From: an uncultured Lachnospiraceae bacterium
Lineage (GTDB): Bacteria > Bacillota > Clostridia > Lachnospirales > Lachnospiraceae
Reading direction: 5' to 3'
DNA: 35,861 nt
Assembly: GCA_947566705.1 (NCBI GenBank)
Contig: CANOLA010000027.1
Span: 1 to 35,861, forward strand
How positions within the stretch are numbered: the first letter of the stretch is position 1; the number at the start of each line of letters is the position of its first letter. Below the pieces are notes generated by a model. It was not told the DNA's origin, ran no database searches, and saw only the letters and a program-made list of their open reading frames with translations. Positions 13,978-21,398 of this stretch are shown here, piece by piece. The position numbers were made by a program, and so were the translations under genes.

Positions 13978-15426
13978 TCACTTAGAAGATACCGTAAAAT
14001 ACCTGTCCACCCCTGCTGCAATACCGTCTGAAATGGTTTCCAGTGACTTTTTGGCAAGGGAAGTTCTTGTATCTCCCACCTCCACATCCACAGACGGTAC
14101 TGTTGAGTAGGAAGTCTGTGTAAGGTCAATCCCATTGGTGCCATTTCCGTAAATTTTTACCCCTTCATCCTGCATTCCGCGTAGAATCTGTTCGGCCAGT
14201 TCATTATGCTGCTGCCAATGGGACGCCACAGGCTCCATTTTGCGGTAAGATGCGATGTTTGGCACATTGATTACAAATGCGCCTTTATCATATGCCGTAG
14301 AATCAAAATGAATTGACACATGGCAGTCCGCATACTGGTTTGCCAGAACCGTGCGTGCAATATTATCAAGTTGAACATCCGGTGATTCCCGTATCATTAA
14401 CACATTATATCCCATATTTAACAGCTTTTTCTTAAGAAGGAGGGCAACCTGCAGATTTGCAGCAGCCTCCGGCGTTCCGTCAGTCATTGTAGTACCGCCG
14501 CTGATGGACGGCGAATAGACTGCCCCCTGCGCCGTAGTTCCGCCCGTAACCTTCGGAGAACCGTCCGGATGGCACAGTGTTTTTTTTGCCTCTCCACCCA
14601 GTGTCCCGTGGCCTGCATTTATACATACTGTTTTCTTCCTTCTATCAGAAGAATCCGTGTAATAAAGCACTGCCGTACCGCTGTGTATCTTGGAATTGCC
14701 TGCATATTTCCACTTCTGGTTCCATCCTGTCAACATAACAGGTGTACTCCACTGGGAATAATACTTCTTTTTTCCTGCCTTTTTATAAGAGCGTACCCTG
14801 ACATAAACTGTCTTTCCTGCTTTTAACCCAGGTATTTTACTGGAGATTGCAGATGATTTACGCGCATAAACGCATTGAGCGGAATGAAAATTCTTTTTTT
14901 CATTATACTGAATTTCATAACCGGAAGCCTTTTCGTTCTTCTTCCATGCCACAGTTACGTCACCGTTTTCCCCTCTTGAGGCATCATTGATACTTGTTCT
15001 TTTCAAATAAAACTGTGTACAGGATTCTGACGGTTCACTTTTTATTTTCTTTCCGTTTACTTCACGGTAGGCATATATGACATATTTATATTTTCTGCCG
15101 TTTTTCTTTGCCTTCTTATCCAGAAAACTGACTTCTTCCGGATTTGTTATATTTTTACACGTTTTTTCATTTCTCTTAACCAGATATCCGTCCGCATTTT
15201 CCACAGCAGTCCACGTAAGTTTTATACCTTCCGTGGTGCTGGATATTTTTCTGATTACCGGTTTTAAAAGATACACCCTGCTAATGGAATCTCTCAAATT
15301 CTGCTGCCCTTGTTCCGTGTCATTTTGCTTTTCTGACATACTGCCAAGTCCTGTCACAATCGTTACTCCCGCTGCCAGAAACAGTGTAACAGTCAGGGTA
15401 AAAATAATCCTCCTAAAACGTCCCAT
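13978..15426 (-). CDS. N-acetylmuramoyl-L-alanine amidase (Amidase_3) with two Fn3-like domains
   Basis: Cell-wall hydrolase of 482 residues that cleaves the bond between MurNAc and L-Ala. Residues 7-28 are a signal anchor or signal peptide. Two fibronectin-III-like domains follow (about 54-140 and 143-235; GIKLTWTAVENADGYLVKR and DVTVAWKKNEKASGYEIQY). The Amidase_3 domain covers 264-478, with the zinc ligands in AGHG (His273), TPEAAAN (Glu320) and SIHFDS (His373), and the catalytic Glu in DVEVGD (Glu449). The catalytic set is complete. ATG at 15426 follows AAAGGAGAAGG; longer versions overlap the S41 gene and are rejected. It is the last gene of the LRR/ABC/S41 cluster, 73 bases after the peptidase stop. 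Confidence 0.9.
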   Translation of the reverse strand: MGRFRRIIFTLTVTLFLAAGVTIVTGLGSMSEKQNDTEQGQQNLRDSISRVYLLKPVIRKISSTTEGIKLTWTAVENADGYLVKRNEKTCKNITNPEEVSFLDKKAKKNGRKYKYVIYAYREVNGKKIKSEPSESCTQFYLKRTSINDASRGENGDVTVAWKKNEKASGYEIQYNEKKNFHSAQCVYARKSSAISSKIPGLKAGKTVYVRVRSYKKAGKKKYYSQWSTPVMLTGWNQKWKYAGNSKIHSGTAVLYYTDSSDRRKKTVCINAGHGTLGGEAKKTLCHPDGSPKVTGGTTAQGAVYSPSISGGTTMTDGTPEAAANLQVALLLKKKLLNMGYNVLMIRESPDVQLDNIARTVLANQYADCHVSIHFDSTAYDKGAFVINVPNIASYRKMEPVASHWQQHNELAEQILRGMQDEGVKIYGNGTNGIDLTQTSYSTVPSVDVEVGDTRTSLAKKSLETISDGIAAGVDRYFTVSSK

Positions 15427-15499
15427 AAACCTTCTCCTTTCATTAAACTCAGCCATACTGAATCTTCCCTGCAGCAAACAAGCTGACACCTGCCTGACA

Positions 15500-17143
15500 T
15501 TAATGGTTCCCAAAATACTCCACCGCACAGGAAAGCACATAATCCTCACCCTCATCGAATATTGCTTTCAACGCTTCTTCATTAAAAGGAATCTGCACAT
15601 CCAGGGGAACCGTCGCCTTTTTTGACTCATCCGTATCCAGAAAAACTGTACCGTCTCCATTCAGAAGCAGTACTGCAGAATAGCTCAGGCTTCCATAGCC
15701 AAGATTCACCACATGGATTCCCTGGCCTGAACAGCTCGAATGAGTAAATCCCATTACTGTTACATTTGGAAATTTACCTATCAGCCATGTAAAATGGTCT
15801 CCGGCACTTACCGTCTGAGAATTAACCAGCACAATAATCTGTCCGTGCCCCCACAGATTTTCTCCCTGAAAAGTTTCACATTCCCCCAGTTTGTATGTAT
15901 CCGGCCGGCTGCCTTTCTCATATTTCATGGTATCCCTGTTCAGCACGCCGTCATATATATAAGTATGTTCTCCCTCCGGGGCAACCAGCTTTACAATATG
16001 CTCCACATGGGAACCTGAACCTCCGCCATTATTGCGTAAGTCAAATATCAGGTTCATGACTCCCTCCTCTTTCAGTTCCAAAAGCTTTGAACGGATTTCC
16101 TCCTCCATCTGTCCAAAATTTTCTTTTGAATCATAATTCATAAACCGCATACGGAGAAGTGCTGTTTTATCGTTGATACTCTGCCATTCCAGATTGGAAA
16201 TCTCCGCCCCCTTATCAAGCACGTTTATGGTATTCGCCCAGCGAGCAGCATAAAAACCGTTTTTATCTGCCTTTACTGTCCGCTCCGTGCCGTTTTCATC
16301 GAGATAAGAAATTTCAACACTGTCACCGCCTGTCCCTGCAACTGGAATTGCTTCATAAAAATCTTCATTCTCTGTACATGTAAAATTCTGCCGCTTTAAA
16401 CCGTTTTCCCTGGTATCTTTTATTGCATCATCAATATTTCTGCCATTCCATGCCGTTATGATTGTTCCATTACGGATGCCTGCATTATAAACTGCACTGT
16501 CCTTTTCCACGGAGACTGCTGCCGTTCTGCCATCCGATAGCTTCATCAGGGACAGTCCGTAATCATTTCCGCAGACACGTTCACGCGCTTCTGTCTCGAC
16601 ACTGTCGCTTTTTGAAGCATAATTCACATGCATGTCATAAAATTCCATACTAAATGCCGTCCATGCAACACAGACTGCTGTCTCGTCATGATTCTTTTCG
16701 GCTTCCTCAAACTGCGGAAGATACTTATCATATAAAGCATCCCAGTCAATTCCCTTGTGCTCTGTCAGGACATAATGCATTTTCATTTCATAAAACCCAC
16801 GCTTAAAATCCTCTGCATAGTCCGGCATACGGTATCCGCTGTTTATATTGCAGAACACAACCGAAAGTAACATTGCAAATCCTGCAAGCACACTTGCCAG
16901 CCGTCTTACTCTTTTTTCTTCCCTGATAAATCCCATAATCAGCAGAACTGCGCCAAGGTATACTCCTGCCATCGAAATTTCAAAACCAAAAAAGGCTATT
17001 GCAAAAAGCGCAGCAAAAAAGGGAACCAGATACAAAAGCCTCCATTTTGCATTTACCACCCTCGCAGCATATCCCGCAAACAGATACAGTCCCAGGGCAC
17101 ACGCAGTTTCTGCCACTGTTAATATAATATCTTCATAAACCAT
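15500..17143 (-). CDS. Membrane-anchored S41 family peptidase with PDZ-like region
   Basis: A 547-residue protein with about four N-terminal membrane helices (8-26, 36-55, 57-73, 82-100), so the peptidase should lie outside the cell. A PDZ-like region (about 195-290; AVYNAGIRNGTIITAWNG) precedes the S41 core. The core shows MNLIFDLRNNGGG (363-375) and the nucleophile motif NSQTVSAGDHF with Ser446. In carboxy-terminal processing proteases a Lys about 25 residues later completes the dyad in GKG; here the same place reads SGQG (Gln474). This may mean a different catalytic set, as in tricorn-like relatives, or loss of activity. It follows two permease genes by 15 bases and precedes the amidase, suggesting cleavage of a surface or exported substrate. 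Confidence 0.85.
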   Translation of the reverse strand: MVYEDIILTVAETACALGLYLFAGYAARVVNAKWRLLYLVPFFAALFAIAFFGFEISMAGVYLGAVLLIMGFIREEKRVRRLASVLAGFAMLLSVVFCNINSGYRMPDYAEDFKRGFYEMKMHYVLTEHKGIDWDALYDKYLPQFEEAEKNHDETAVCVAWTAFSMEFYDMHVNYASKSDSVETEARERVCGNDYGLSLMKLSDGRTAAVSVEKDSAVYNAGIRNGTIITAWNGRNIDDAIKDTRENGLKRQNFTCTENEDFYEAIPVAGTGGDSVEISYLDENGTERTVKADKNGFYAARWANTINVLDKGAEISNLEWQSINDKTALLRMRFMNYDSKENFGQMEEEIRSKLLELKEEGVMNLIFDLRNNGGGSGSHVEHIVKLVAPEGEHTYIYDGVLNRDTMKYEKGSRPDTYKLGECETFQGENLWGHGQIIVLVNSQTVSAGDHFTWLIGKFPNVTVMGFTHSSCSGQGIHVVNLGYGSLSYSAVLLLNGDGTVFLDTDESKKATVPLDVQIPFNEEALKAIFDEGEDYVLSCAVEYFGNH

Positions 17144-17158
17144 ACAGACTATACTCCC

Positions 17159-17941
17159 CTAATTCAAATCATCCTTTGCAAAAAACCGGTATCCCAGATA
17201 CAGAAAGAAAATCCCAAATACCACGGAAAAAGCAACGGCAGGTACTACTGCCTCTGCATGAATTACCGAATCGTACAAAATAATTACTTTTTCACCTGAT
17301 AAAGCACCTGTCACCCATGGGGAACAGTCAAAAACCGCTTTCAGACTGCCCAGCGCAAGAAAATGAATACTTCCATTTCCCATTAACTGAACAATTGAAT
17401 CACCCGCCAGCGAAACAAAAAATGCGATTCCTATAACTGCATAGGCATTCCTTATTAAACAGCTCAGAAATATCATTTCACATATCAGCCGTAATACCGG
17501 AAATACAGACAGAAGCCATCTTACAAAAATGCTTCCAAAATCAATGGAATCCCCCCATCTGTATAACACAGTGCAAAGTAAAACCGGCACCGCAGAGATT
17601 ATCATAGTTCCGGCTGTTCCCATGACCAGACTGACTGCTGCCCTGCCAAAAAATGTATTTCTTCTTTCATGACCGCCCATGATTTCATAATTAACCGTTT
17701 TATCCATAAAATCGCTGCAGCAGACCAGTCCCGTAAGCATTGCTCCAAACATGAGGGCTATCGACATGATATAAACGCCCATTCTTGCCGCATAAACTCC
17801 CCCTCCTGTTTCCGCAGAACCTGCAAGATCCATTTCCCCTGCCATAGTCGTACACTCCAGAAGCAGCACTATCGCAAAAATAATATAAATCATCTTTTCT
17901 TTCTTTAACTGATAAAGCTGCGCCTTAATAATATTTTTCAT
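17159..17941 (-). CDS. ABC-2 type permease, paralogue 2
   Basis: A 260-residue membrane protein with about six helices. The start is MKNIIKAQLYQLKKEK, and the segment MDKTVNYEIMGGHERRNTFF lies between helices two and three. The same motif and opening are found in the neighbouring permease, so the two genes are a tandem duplication that diverged and probably form a heterodimer. The layout of one ATPase plus two permeases of this size recalls lantibiotic-immunity (LanFEG/BcrAB-like) exporters. It lies 28 bases after the first permease and 15 before the S41 gene, within one operon. Confidence 0.85.
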   Translation of the reverse strand: MKNIIKAQLYQLKKEKMIYIIFAIVLLLECTTMAGEMDLAGSAETGGGVYAARMGVYIMSIALMFGAMLTGLVCCSDFMDKTVNYEIMGGHERRNTFFGRAAVSLVMGTAGTMIISAVPVLLCTVLYRWGDSIDFGSIFVRWLLSVFPVLRLICEMIFLSCLIRNAYAVIGIAFFVSLAGDSIVQLMGNGSIHFLALGSLKAVFDCSPWVTGALSGEKVIILYDSVIHAEAVVPAVAFSVVFGIFFLYLGYRFFAKDDLN

Positions 17942-17969
17942 CTATTCTCCCGTCTTTTGAACCTAAACA

Positions 17970-18761
17970 TCAGTCCATATCCTGCCTGCAGAAAAACACA
18001 TATCCTGCCGCAATACATATAATCCCTGCAAGCAGGGAAATCACAACTGTCCCTGCTGCCATGGAAGGACTGACTGTTGTCACGTATACCGGTATGTCTT
18101 CTCCTCCGATATATTCAAACTTATAGTTGCTAAAATCAAAGATATATGTAAGATTCGTAAATCCGAACCAAAAAGTCAGCATCCTGTCCGTAAATTCCTG
18201 GTAACACATATTCACAATCATGGTAACATCAAACAGAATCCAGCCGATAATCATCGCCATATAACAGTTTTTCAGCAGAAAAGTCAGAAGAATAAATCCG
18301 CAGGCAATACGAAAAAGGGGAAAAACAGCAAGTACGCAGCGGATTATGGCATCTGCAAAATTCATATTATTTCCCCAGCCAAACAGAACCTGGACCGCCA
18401 GAAGCGGCAGAAACAGAATTGCCATTCCCCCTGCAAGGCTCCACGCAAGACTTACCATCACCCTGCCGAAATAAACCTCTTTTCTGGCGTGTCCTGACAT
18501 AATTTCATAATTTATGGTCTTATCGCCCAGATCCCATCCGCTGATTCGCGGAACCAGAACCACAAACACAACTGCTGCAATAAATGTAAATGAACCGCCT
18601 GCCATTGCCAGAAGCAGTCCGGCGGAAAGCTCTCCCATCCCGTTTTCCAGTCCGTTCATCAGTATACTTGCTGCCATGAAGGCAAGACCAGAAAGCAGAA
18701 ACAGAATTACGATGCTGTCATGCCTTATCTGGTACATCTGTGCTTTTATGATGCTTTTCAT
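17970..18761 (-). CDS. ABC-2 type permease, paralogue 1
   Basis: A 263-residue membrane protein with about six helices, opening MKSIIKAQMYQIRHDS and carrying GDKTINYEIMSGHARKEVYF. It is the tandem paralogue of the following permease. There is a longer extracellular loop between the last helices (YKFEYIGGEDIPVYVTTVSP) than in its partner. It begins three bases after the ATPase stop, so translation is likely coupled. Substrate unknown; export of, or defence against, a membrane-active peptide is the usual role for this architecture. Confidence 0.85.
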   Translation of the reverse strand: MKSIIKAQMYQIRHDSIVILFLLSGLAFMAASILMNGLENGMGELSAGLLLAMAGGSFTFIAAVVFVVLVPRISGWDLGDKTINYEIMSGHARKEVYFGRVMVSLAWSLAGGMAILFLPLLAVQVLFGWGNNMNFADAIIRCVLAVFPLFRIACGFILLTFLLKNCYMAMIIGWILFDVTMIVNMCYQEFTDRMLTFWFGFTNLTYIFDFSNYKFEYIGGEDIPVYVTTVSPSMAAGTVVISLLAGIICIAAGYVFFCRQDMD

Positions 18762-18764
18762 TCT

Positions 18765-19679
18765 TTATCCTTTCTCCGTAACCATATCCATATAAAACTG
18801 CTCCAGATTCGCCTGGCTCAAATTCAGGGAAAGCGGAATCACACCCCCTTCATACAGGGTTTTTGAAACCATCCTGATATCATCCAGGTGTTCATACAGA
18901 CGAATTCCATCTGTATCCATTTCATAATCCTTTACACCAAGTCTGATTTTCAGTATATCCAGAGCCAGTTCATCATGGTCTGTATGAATCTTATAATATT
19001 TCCTGCACATCCGCTCCAGTTTGTTCCCCTGGACGGATTCAATTAATTTGCCATGGTTCATAAAAAGGTAATCTGTACAAAGAAGGGATAATTCACTTAA
19101 TATATGGGAAGAAATAAGAATCGTAATATTCCCCTCTTTATTCAGCTTCAAAAGAAGCTCTCTAATTTCTACAATTCCTTCCGGATCCAGACCATTTATC
19201 GGCTCATCCAGTACCATAATTTCCGGTTTAGTCAGAAGTGCATTTGCAATTCCAAGACGCTGGCGCATACCAAGCGAGAAATTTCTTACCGGCTTCTTTC
19301 CGGTATCCTCCAGCCCCACTATTCCAAGTACTTCATCTACACGGTTTTTGTCAGTAAGGCCCTTCTGCAAGCGCTGTTTTTCCAGATTCTCTCGCGCTGT
19401 CATTTTCTCTTTGGCATAAGGCGTTTCAATCATAAAGCTCATGCGCCGCCTCGCCATTGCAAGACCTTTTTCATCATTTCTGCCATAGATGGAAATACTG
19501 CCGTCCGTTGGCAGTACCAAACCTCCCAGCATCTTCATAATGGTAGTTTTTCCCGCACCGTTCGGGCCAATCAGTCCGCATATCATGCCCCTGTTTATCT
19601 GAAATGAAACATTATGGACGGCCATCTGTTTCATATACTGTTTACTAAGCTGGTCTACTTCAATCAAAATCTCCGGCAA
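18765..19679 (-). CDS. ABC transporter ATP-binding protein
   Basis: A 304-residue ATPase powering the two downstream permeases. Walker A is GLIGPNGAGKTTIMK, the signature is FSLGMRQRLGIAN, and Walker B is IMVLDEPINGLDPEG, followed by the ISSHILSELS switch His. The C-terminal 80 residues form the extra domain usual in drug and lantibiotic exporters. TTG at 19679 is preferred because GGGAGG lies eight bases upstream; another TTG at 19712 with a GAGG site would add 11 residues and cannot be excluded. It starts 44 bases after the LRR gene with no terminator between them. Confidence 0.88.
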   Translation of the reverse strand: MPEILIEVDQLSKQYMKQMAVHNVSFQINRGMICGLIGPNGAGKTTIMKMLGGLVLPTDGSISIYGRNDEKGLAMARRRMSFMIETPYAKEKMTARENLEKQRLQKGLTDKNRVDEVLGIVGLEDTGKKPVRNFSLGMRQRLGIANALLTKPEIMVLDEPINGLDPEGIVEIRELLLKLNKEGNITILISSHILSELSLLCTDYLFMNHGKLIESVQGNKLERMCRKYYKIHTDHDELALDILKIRLGVKDYEMDTDGIRLYEHLDDIRMVSKTLYEGGVIPLSLNLSQANLEQFYMDMVTEKG

Positions 19680-19723
19680 AATAGTTTCCTCCCAAGTTTC
19701 ATTTATGTCCAAATATTTTTCCT

Positions 19724-21283
19724 CTATTGAGCAATATCACCATAATATGTCACAGTAACATTACCATCACATTGAACATTGTACGGTCCCAGCCAGGGAT
19801 TATTACTCAAATCCAGGCTCGTCAACTGGTTATGATTGCAGACTAACCATGACAGAATTGTGTTTTTGCTTACATCCAGCATCGTTAGATTATTAACAGA
19901 GCAGTCAAAATTTATCAGCTTTGTATTCTTACTTATATCCAGACTCGTCAGCCTATTACCATTGCAGCCTAAATTCATCAACTCAGTATTTCTACTTAAA
20001 TCTAAGCTCGTCAGTTTATTATTGTCGCAATATAATGCTGTTAGATTTGTATTTTTACTTACATCAAGATTTATGAGTTTGTTATCATAGCATTCTAAAT
20101 TTGTCAACTCTGTGTTTTTGCTCACATCCAGATTACCCAGTTCGTTTTCAGAACAATATAACTCTTTCAACCCTATGTTTTTACTCACATCCAGATTATC
20201 CAGCTGGTTTTCATAACAGTATAACTCTGTAAACTCTATGTTTTTGCTCACATCCAGATTTCTCAGCTCATTTTTAGAACAGTCTAACCATGCCAGCTTT
20301 GTGTTTTTGCTTACATCAAGTTTACTCAGCTTATTTCCCTCACAGTTTAACCCTGTCAGCTTTATGTTTTTACTTACATCAAGCTCACTCAGTCTATTAT
20401 TCTCGCATTTTAACCCTTTCAGCTTTATGTTTTTGCTTACATCAAGTTTACTAAACTGGTTTTTCCAGCAGAATAACCATACCAGCTTTATGTTTTTGCT
20501 TACGTCAAGCTTACTCAGCTTATTTTCAAAGCAGAATAATTCTGTCAGCTTTGTGTTTTTACTTACATCAAGCTTACTCAGTTTGTTTTCCCCACAGTTT
20601 AATGCTTTAAGCTTTGTATTTTTGCTTACATCAAGCTTACTCAGCTCATTAACCCAACAGTGTAACTCTTTCAGCTTCATATTTTTGCTTACATCAAGTT
20701 TACTCAGCTTATTTCCAACGCAGCCTAACCATGTCAGCTCCGTGTTTTTACTTACATCAAGCTTACGCAACTGGTTATTCCCGCAGTTTAACATTGTCAG
20801 CTTTGTGTTTTTGCCTACATCAAGCTTACTCAGCTGGTTTTCATCGCAGCTTAACTCTTTCAGCTTCGTATTTTTACTTACATCCAGACCAGACAAATAA
20901 TTACCATCTACATATAATATGGACAATTCTGTCAATCCCTTTAAGGACAACTTCCCTTGCAGACCTGCTTCAGACAAAGTCAGACCTCTCAGCCTTCCCT
21001 TTTTTGTCCACTGGTAATGATTCCTGTTATTCAAATCCGTGTACTTTGATATATCAGTACCATACGAACTGTTCTTCTCCAGAATCCGCTGAATCACCTT
21101 AACATCCGCTGCATTTTTCCCCTTGGTATGTTTCAGAGTAATTTTCGACTTCTGTTGAAATGTCACCTCCTGCGCTTCCCCCGGAGCCAGGTCTGCCGTG
21201 GCTGCCTGCACCGGCGCTGCCGTCATCCCGACTGCCAGCATTAATGCCAGCGCCAGCACACCTTTTCTCGTCCCTTTTTTCAT
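19724..21283 (-). CDS. Secreted leucine-rich-repeat protein with 18 near-identical repeats
   Basis: A 519-residue exported protein. The signal peptide (1-28) ends VQAATA. Residues 55-125 are the N-terminal cap common to bacterial LRR proteins (DVKVIQRILEKN, WTKKGRLRGLTLSEAGLQG). Residues 130-507 are 18 tandem 21-residue repeats with the consensus L-s-k-LDVSKNTKL-t-x-L-x-C-x-x-N. The conserved Cys in each repeat would form an internal ladder. The end (VTVTYYGDIAQ) has no LPXTG or membrane anchor, so the protein is probably released or held by wall binding. Such domains bind proteins or glycans. ATG at 21283 follows AGGAGG. It precedes the ABC/S41/amidase genes on the same strand; its own promoter is not evident. 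Confidence 0.88.
   Translation of the reverse strand: MKKGTRKGVLALALMLAVGMTAAPVQAATADLAPGEAQEVTFQQKSKITLKHTKGKNAADVKVIQRILEKNSSYGTDISKYTDLNNRNHYQWTKKGRLRGLTLSEAGLQGKLSLKGLTELSILYVDGNYLSGLDVSKNTKLKELSCDENQLSKLDVGKNTKLTMLNCGNNQLRKLDVSKNTELTWLGCVGNKLSKLDVSKNMKLKELHCWVNELSKLDVSKNTKLKALNCGENKLSKLDVSKNTKLTELFCFENKLSKLDVSKNIKLVWLFCWKNQFSKLDVSKNIKLKGLKCENNRLSELDVSKNIKLTGLNCEGNKLSKLDVSKNTKLAWLDCSKNELRNLDVSKNIEFTELYCYENQLDNLDVSKNIGLKELYCSENELGNLDVSKNTELTNLECYDNKLINLDVSKNTNLTALYCDNNKLTSLDLSRNTELMNLGCNGNRLTSLDISKNTKLINFDCSVNNLTMLDVSKNTILSWLVCNHNQLTSLDLSNNPWLGPYNVQCDGNVTVTYYGDIAQ
19763..20896. repeat. Tandem 63-bp coding repeats (18 units) in the LRR gene
   Basis: Each 63-base unit encodes one 21-residue LRR. 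Neighbouring central units (about 20300-20850) share long runs on the + strand such as TTTTTGCTTACATCAAG, so they are nearly the same at the DNA level as well. This invites recombination that changes repeat number. Confidence 0.85.
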
Positions 21284-21333
21284 TACTTTCCTCCTGCTTT
21301 GAACACCAGCCCGTTCATCTTCCCCTAAAAAAT

Positions 21334-21378
21334 ACCTCCAAAGCAGATTTCACCATAGGCGCCATCTGCTTCGGAGGT
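21334..21378 (-). terminator. Intrinsic terminator of pgi
   Basis: On the minus strand ACCTCCGAAGCAGAT pairs with ATCTGCTTTGGAGGT (one G-T pair) across a 15-base loop, then ATTTTTTAG. It sits 20 bases after the pgi stop and only 50 bases before the LRR start codon. Confidence 0.88.
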
Positions 21379-21398
21379 CGTTTGCTTAAACTTTTTAA

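Noticed and set aside
15427-15555. N-terminal extension of the amidase frame
   Set aside because: It would overlap the S41 gene by over 50 bases, has no hydrophobic signal at its start, and AAAGGAGAAGG sits right before the ATG at 15426.
13978-19679. Lantibiotic biosynthesis cluster around the two-permease exporter
   Set aside because: No LanB/LanC/LanM-like enzyme, no peptidase-containing exporter and no precursor peptide gene could be seen; only the exporter resembles LanFEG.
19763-20896. Regular 63-bp repeats considered as a CRISPR array
   Set aside because: The period is entirely coding, units have no unique spacers, and each gives one 21-residue LRR.
20238-20900. 220-codon + strand open frame opposite the LRR gene
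   Set aside because: Its repeated FVFLLTSSLLS text is the reverse reading of the LDVSKN repeats, and it has no ribosome binding site. It is a mirror of the repeat, not a gene.
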